NCBI GenBank assembly: GCA_013042315.1
Contig: JABDQM010000040.1
Location: 1-32,068, forward strand
Length of the DNA: 32,068 nucleotides
Source of the DNA: Flavobacteriaceae bacterium
GTDB lineage: Bacteria; Bacteroidota; Bacteroidia; Flavobacteriales; Flavobacteriaceae
Direction of reading: 5' to 3'
Below the pieces are notes generated by a model that worked only from the letters and a program-made list of their open reading frames with translations, was not told the origin of the DNA and ran no database searches. Of the stretch, positions 27,540 to 32,068 are shown piece by piece. Position 1 is the stretch's first letter, and the number at the start of each line of letters is the position of its first letter. The position numbers and the translations under genes were made by a program.

Positions 27540-29360
27540 GTGAGAACGCAGACATGGTACATCTTGATTTTTATTTTCCTGTTTGAAGGAACAGGGCAAG
27601 TATTGGCTCAAAACCAAAGTTTGGCAGATAGTCTTATATTAAGATTGAAGGAGCATAGAGGCTCGAATGACAGCCTTCCCCTTAATTGGTTATCAAAGAT
27701 CTCTTTTAACCATAATAAGCCCGATAGTGCGTTGTATTATGCACGCCAATTAATGTCTGAAACTGATGACCCTTATTGGTTATTACAGGCACACTATAAT
27801 GAAGGGTCTGCCCTGCGTATTATGGGTAACCTGGAAGGCTCCCTCCAATCGTATTTTAAAAGCCTTGAGTACGCTCAGCAATTGGGTGACAAAAAAAGGG
27901 AAGGTAATGCCTATATAGCGATCGGGGATGTCTATTCGGTATCCGGCGCCCATAAGAATTCTACCGATTATTATTCCAAATCTATCCCAATATTCAGGGA
28001 AATAAAAGATTCGGTAAAACTGGCTACTGCATTGTTCAATGCCGGTGATGAATATCTCAATCAGGATAGTCTTGTTACCGCTGTTACTCATTTCAACGAA
28101 TCTGCACAGCTTTTTGGACTCCTTGGATACGCCATAGGCGTGGCATATAACCTGGGGAACATGGGCTTGGTCTATGCCATGCAAGGCAATGATGCTTTGG
28201 CCCTCGATAATATCAATGAGGCTATCACCCTCCTTGAGAAACAAAAAGACTATTATGGAATTGCGGCATATCTCACGTTTATGTCTGATGTTTACATCAA
28301 CAAGGGCGATCTTCCTGCCGCCCTGGATTATGCTGAGCGGAGCCTTAAACTGGCTTCGGATTATGGTCTGAAAGATCAAATGAGCGAAACCAATCTGAGG
28401 CTGTCCACGCTACACGAGCAAATGGGGAATGCTGATAGATCTTATAAATATTATAAAGACCATATCGCCTTTCGCGACAGTGTAAGAAATATGGAGTCGA
28501 TTCAACAAATGGCCGATCTGGAAACAAAATACCAGGTAGAACAAAAAGAAGCTGAAAAGGAGGCGGAAATTGCAATCGTTAATCAACAAAAAAGGAACCA
28601 GCGAATTATTGCAGTGGCGACGGTGTTTTTGATAGGAATATTTGCAGTTGGACTTTATAGAAGGAATAAATTTATTCAAAAAACAAAGCGGATCATTGAA
28701 AAGGAGAGAGATAGGTCTGAGGCTTTGCTGCTCAACATACTGCCAGAAGAAATCGCCGAAGAACTTAAAGCCAATGGGAAAGCTGAAGCTCGTGAGTTTG
28801 ATCAAGTCTCTATTCTGTTTTCCGATTTTAAGGAATTTACCCAAACCGCCGAAAAGTTATCCGCCAAAGAATTGGTAAGTGAAATCAATCATTGTTTCAA
28901 AGCCTTTGATCTTATCTGTGAAAGATTTGATTTGGAAAAAATAAAGACCATAGGGGATGCCTTTATGGCTGCGGGCGGACTTCCGGTGCCCTCGAATGTA
29001 GCGGTAAAAAATATTGTCCTGGCGGGGCTCGAAATGCAACGCTTTATTGTGGAACGAAAAATACAAATGGACACCGAAGGAAAACCGGCTTTCGAAATGC
29101 GTCTGGGTATCCATACCGGCCCTGTGGTGGCTGGCATTGTCGGGGTCAAAAAGTTTCAGTACGACTTATGGGGTGATACCGTAAATACAGCTTCCCGGAT
29201 GGAGAGCAACAGTGAAGTGGGAAAGGTTAACATTTCCCAGCACACCTATGAGCTATTGCAGGATGATCCTGATCTGAAATTTGAGAAAAGAGGAAAGGTA
29301 GAAGTAAAGGGAAAAGGAGCAATGGAAATGTATTTTGTAAGCCTCAAAACCGCAGCCTGA
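27540..29360 (+). CDS. TPR-containing transmembrane adenylate/guanylate cyclase
   Basis: Signal/TM N-terminus (GTG start), TPR repeats, TM IIAVATVFLIGIFAVGLYRR, class III cyclase domain SILFSDFKEFTQTAEKLS, KIKTIGDAFMAAGG, DLWGDTVNTASRMES. Confidence 0.9.
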   Translation: MRTQTWYILIFIFLFEGTGQVLAQNQSLADSLILRLKEHRGSNDSLPLNWLSKISFNHNKPDSALYYARQLMSETDDPYWLLQAHYNEGSALRIMGNLEGSLQSYFKSLEYAQQLGDKKREGNAYIAIGDVYSVSGAHKNSTDYYSKSIPIFREIKDSVKLATALFNAGDEYLNQDSLVTAVTHFNESAQLFGLLGYAIGVAYNLGNMGLVYAMQGNDALALDNINEAITLLEKQKDYYGIAAYLTFMSDVYINKGDLPAALDYAERSLKLASDYGLKDQMSETNLRLSTLHEQMGNADRSYKYYKDHIAFRDSVRNMESIQQMADLETKYQVEQKEAEKEAEIAIVNQQKRNQRIIAVATVFLIGIFAVGLYRRNKFIQKTKRIIEKERDRSEALLLNILPEEIAEELKANGKAEAREFDQVSILFSDFKEFTQTAEKLSAKELVSEINHCFKAFDLICERFDLEKIKTIGDAFMAAGGLPVPSNVAVKNIVLAGLEMQRFIVERKIQMDTEGKPAFEMRLGIHTGPVVAGIVGVKKFQYDLWGDTVNTASRMESNSEVGKVNISQHTYELLQDDPDLKFEKRGKVEVKGKGAMEMYFVSLKTAA

Positions 29361-29484
29361 AATCTTCTAATCACGATCTTAATAATGGAAGGAAATATTT
29401 ATTTCGAGACTCTACTAAACCTTATCTTTAATCCATCGCTGATAAAATCCATGTTTTAATAATCCGTTCAACAACAAGTACTTT

Positions 29485-30336
29485 ATGAAGTTTATGCGAA
29501 ATCTCAACTCAATTTTGTGCCCCTTATTGACCATGGTGATTCTGCTTTTGGGAATTACATCTTGTGAAACCAAAGAAGAAAAAGAGCCCGAAGAGCTCAG
29601 GGAAATGGTGGAGATGGTCACAGATAAAGGAACCATGCGTATCGCCCTGTATAATGAAACGCCGCAGCACCGGGACAATTTCTTAAAACTAGCCAGTGAG
29701 GGAGCCTATGACAGCCTTTTATTTCACAGAGTGATTGAAAACTTTATGGTGCAGGGAGGCGATCCGGAGAGTAAAATCGCTCAAGCCGGAGATACGCTTG
29801 GCAACGGGGACCTCGCATATACAGTACCAGCAGAATTCCATCCAGAACTGTTCCACAAAAAGGGAGCCCTTGCTGCAGCCAGGACCGGCAATCCTGAACG
29901 GGCTTCAAGCGCCATGCAATTCTACCTGGTTCAGGGAAATGTTCTTAATGACACCCTGCTTGAAGAAGCTGAAGTATTTATCAACGAATGGTTGGCAGAG
30001 TATTACGTGCTTCACGATCCTCAGAACGAAGAGCTGTACCAGGCCATTAAAAAGGCAAATTCTGCAGAAAACTGGAGGGAATTCCGGATCCTTCAAGACA
30101 GTGTTATCAACATGGGGAAAACCTATACCAATTTTGAGAAGTATTCCATCCCGGAAGCTCATCAGGAAGTGTATAAAACTTTGGGAGGAACTGCCTTTCT
30201 GGATCAGAATTACACGGTATTTGGGGAAGTAGTGGAGGGGATGGATGTCATCGACTCTATCGCCAAAGTACAAACGGGTGACATGAATCGGCCTTTGGAA
30301 GATGTTAGAATTCTTAGTCTGAAAGTGGTGGAATAG
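29485..30336 (+). CDS. Cyclophilin-type peptidylprolyl isomerase, lipoprotein
   Basis: Lipobox LLLGITSC; DNFLKLASEGAYDSLLFHRVIENFMVQGGDPES, FYLVQGNVLND, FGEVVEGMDVIDSIAKVQTG. Confidence 0.9.
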   Translation: MKFMRNLNSILCPLLTMVILLLGITSCETKEEKEPEELREMVEMVTDKGTMRIALYNETPQHRDNFLKLASEGAYDSLLFHRVIENFMVQGGDPESKIAQAGDTLGNGDLAYTVPAEFHPELFHKKGALAAARTGNPERASSAMQFYLVQGNVLNDTLLEEAEVFINEWLAEYYVLHDPQNEELYQAIKKANSAENWREFRILQDSVINMGKTYTNFEKYSIPEAHQEVYKTLGGTAFLDQNYTVFGEVVEGMDVIDSIAKVQTGDMNRPLEDVRILSLKVVE

Positions 30337-30386
30337 GTAAGCACGATAAAAGTATCGCTATCATACAGCGGTGAATTTTTATCATA

Positions 30387-31160
30387 TCAGTTTTCTAGCT
30401 CCATTTCCATGTTGATCAGGCGAATTATCTCTTCGCACATGGCTTTCATTTCACTAAATTGACCGTTCATTACAGAAAATTCATAAACGGCCATCACAAA
30501 GCCGTTCTTTTGTTTCAGGTCTTTGAGCATGGTTTCGTAGTTTGCCCTTGGCAGGGCGATGTTCTCCCCTGCTTTGCCCTCAGTGACCTGATAGGTAAAG
30601 TTTTTAACAATAGGATTCAGGTCGAGTACCGAATACGAAGGCTCATAGAGCAAAACCTCAGCATCATAGCGGAAGTGTTCCTCTTCATTCTTTAGTTTCT
30701 TGTACAGTGCCTGCAGGTTAAGCAGGCCGTTTTTAATGCTGTCGTTGGAGATCAGGGCCAGGTTTCCCGAATTAATGAGTTCCTGAAAGGTATTATCCTG
30801 CTGGGTAAACTTCTGCCAGATATAGACGTTGGTAGTATGAAAAGCAAAGGCATTCAGGTCGGTTAGCGGCTTGCCCTCAAAATGTTCTAAAACAATTCTT
30901 GCCGATTCAATTCCAGAATTTCTAGTAGTAATATAGCGGTCCAGTTCAGCAATATTCAGAATAAGGTCGGTTTTCAAGTTTTTCAGATAGTGCAACTCCT
31001 GCTCCCTTTGTTTTCGGGCTTCGTTGGAATTGTTGATCTGCAGGGCGATCAGTATCCCGATAACGACCAATAGTATTTCCCCAATGGCGTAGAGAAAGTA
31101 TTTGGAAACCTTGTTTTCGTTAAGGAGTCTTTGCCTGATTCTTCTGAAGAATTTGATCAT
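30387..31160 (-). CDS. DUF6090-like membrane-anchored protein
   Basis: MIKFFRRIRQRLLNENKVSKYFLYAIGEILLVVIGILIALQINNSNEARKQR is a recognisable Bacteroidota family N-terminus. Confidence 0.75.
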   Translation of the reverse strand: MIKFFRRIRQRLLNENKVSKYFLYAIGEILLVVIGILIALQINNSNEARKQREQELHYLKNLKTDLILNIAELDRYITTRNSGIESARIVLEHFEGKPLTDLNAFAFHTTNVYIWQKFTQQDNTFQELINSGNLALISNDSIKNGLLNLQALYKKLKNEEEHFRYDAEVLLYEPSYSVLDLNPIVKNFTYQVTEGKAGENIALPRANYETMLKDLKQKNGFVMAVYEFSVMNGQFSEMKAMCEEIIRLINMEMELEN

Positions 31161-31447
31161 GGGCGGGGGGTTGGTTTTACTCTACCTAATGTACTTAATT
31201 ATTTAGAATCATATCGATGCCTGATTGTAAAACTCAGGCCTCTCTCCTTATCTAATTTATTTCTGATGTAGTGATCTGACTCAGATAAAATTTGCAAAAG
31301 AGATTTATTGCATAGGATTTTCTCAAATTTCCTTTCTCTTTCTACCTTTAAAGAGGTTGCGACATCGCAAAATAAGTAGTAATATTGCATGCTCTTTGCC
31401 GGGGTTATTTCTTTCTTGTGAAGAAGTAAACGACAAAGATTGACATA

Positions 31448-31705
31448 GTGAAAGTGTATGTGCTTCGAAGTGAACAAGACGGCAGGTTTTATGTAGGTAT
31501 GAGTTCGGATATCGAAAAAAGAATTATTGCACATAATTCTGGAAGAACAAAAAGTACAAAAGGGTATCGTCCATGGAAATTAATACATTTAGAGGACTAT
31601 CCAGAAAGAACTTCAGCAAGAAAAAGGGAGAAATATCTAAAAAGTGGATATGGAAAACAGTGGCTGAAGAAAAAGTACGCTAACGTTCATAAAGAAGAAG
31701 AATAA
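31448..31705 (+). CDS. GIY-YIG nuclease family protein, 85 aa
   Basis: GTG start; VYVLRSEQDGRFYVGMSSDIEKRIIAHNSGRTKSTKGYRPWKLIHLEDYPERTSARKREKYLKSGYGKQWLKKK is a compact GIY-YIG domain. Confidence 0.9.
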   Translation: MKVYVLRSEQDGRFYVGMSSDIEKRIIAHNSGRTKSTKGYRPWKLIHLEDYPERTSARKREKYLKSGYGKQWLKKKYANVHKEEE

Positions 31706-31706
31706 A

Positions 31707-31765
31707 GGTCCTGCCTACCTGTTTAAGGCAGGCGGGCCTGCCCACCTGGCGGTATGGCAGGTGGG
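31707..31765. repeat. Palindromic/direct repeats downstream of the GIY-YIG gene
   Basis: CCTGCCTACCTG (31710-31721) and CCTGCCCACCTG (31737-31748) direct repeat; CCCACCTG-gcggtatgg-CAGGTGGG hairpin (31741-31765); CCTGCC...GGCAGG hairpin (31710-31732). Confidence 0.75.
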
Positions 31766-31828
31766 TAGCTCAGCTGGTTATCTACTGGTCTATCGACACA
31801 GCAGACAGGGAGCACCTGACTCATAATC
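31766..31828 (+). pseudogene. tRNA-like fragment interrupted by 29-bp insertion
   Basis: TAGCTCAGCTGGTTA (31766-31780) + 29-bp insert (31781-31809) + GAGCACCTGACTCATAATC (31810-31828); both blocks are identical to, and would be contiguous in, the intact tRNA at 31868. Confidence 0.75.
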
Positions 31829-31867
31829 TCTCTGAGATTACTATTTTTGACATTTTGATTTTATAAC

Positions 31868-31941
31868 GGTCCTATAGCTCAGCTGGTTAGAGCACCTGAC
31901 TCATAATCAGGGGGTCCCTGGTTCGAGCCCAGGTGGGACCA
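31868..31941 (+). tRNA. tRNA with CAU anticodon (elongator Met or Ile2; not resolved)
   Basis: Full 74-nt cloverleaf: GGTCCTA/TGGGACC acceptor, D arm AGCTCAGCTGGTTAGAGC, anticodon arm CCTGA-CTCATAA-TCAGG, T arm CCTGG-TTCGAGC-CCAGG. Confidence 0.93.
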
Positions 31942-31951
31942 CATCAAGCGC

Positions 31952-31985
31952 AAACCCCCACTCCGCAAGGAGTGAGGGTTTTTTC
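31952..31985 (+). terminator. Rho-independent terminator after tRNA
   Basis: AAACCCCCACTCC-GCAA-GGAGTGAGGGTTTTTT. Confidence 0.85.
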
Positions 31986-32031
31986 ATTTCGAAAAGGAAA
32001 CCGAGCTTGCTCGAGTTTGCTTAGAGGAATG

Positions 32032-32057
32032 AAAAAAACACCTTGCGTTAGCAAGGT
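32032..32057 (-). terminator. Rho-independent terminator for an upstream minus-strand gene beyond the window
   Basis: Minus strand reads CACCTTGC-TAAC-GCAAGGTG-TTTTTTT. Confidence 0.7.
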
Positions 32058-32068
32058 GATGGTTTTGC

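Noticed and set aside
27783-28379. 198-aa minus-strand ORF opposite the TPR cyclase
   Set aside because: Shadow ORF antisense to clear TPR coding sequence.
29735-30232. 165-aa plus-strand ORF in another frame of the cyclophilin gene
   Set aside because: Overlaps a confident cyclophilin CDS; composition looks like an out-of-frame translation.
31199-31534. 111-aa minus-strand ORF near the GIY-YIG gene
   Set aside because: Overlaps the 5' end of the GIY-YIG CDS and shows no family signature.
31781-31809. Self-splicing group I intron in the tRNA-like copy
   Set aside because: Insert is only 29 bp and lies in the D loop, not the anticodon loop; far too short for a catalytic intron.

Overview
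This 32 kb window looks like ordinary Flavobacteriaceae (Bacteroidota) chromosome with several accessory-looking islands. Left to right it holds: a fatty-acid/ribosomal block on the minus strand (accC 5' end, accB, fabH, rpmF, DUF177/YceD) followed by pdxA; riboflavin synthase; a compact minus-strand operon of two ATP-grasp-like proteins, a class-I glutamine amidotransferase, a GCS2/YbdK-type carboxylate-amine ligase and an esterase, with a divergent second esterase (a likely uncharacterised amide/peptide-metabolite pathway); a DUF5009/NagX-like acyltransferase plus SSS symporter; a TSUP permease; an MltF-like lytic transglycosylase; a divergent CotH-like protein; an ECF sigma factor followed by MscS-like, YegP, DUF3078 and MscL genes; a divergent MsrA; DoxX; a haem-binding-domain protein; a PspC-DUF2339 fusion; a ricin-type beta-trefoil repeat protein beside a TPR-adenylate cyclase; a cyclophilin lipoprotein; and, at the right end, a small GIY-YIG nuclease gene followed by palindromic repeats, a broken tRNA-like copy with a 29-bp insertion, and an intact CAU-anticodon tRNA. 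The best candidates for undescribed biology are the amidoligase cluster (4.7-10.7 kb), the GIY-YIG/palindrome/tRNA-fragment unit (31.4-31.95 kb), the beta-trefoil/cyclase pair (26.6-29.4 kb) and a ~20-bp direct-repeat array before a 42-aa membrane peptide (25.6-25.9 kb). All family assignments come from reading the sequence; no database search was run.
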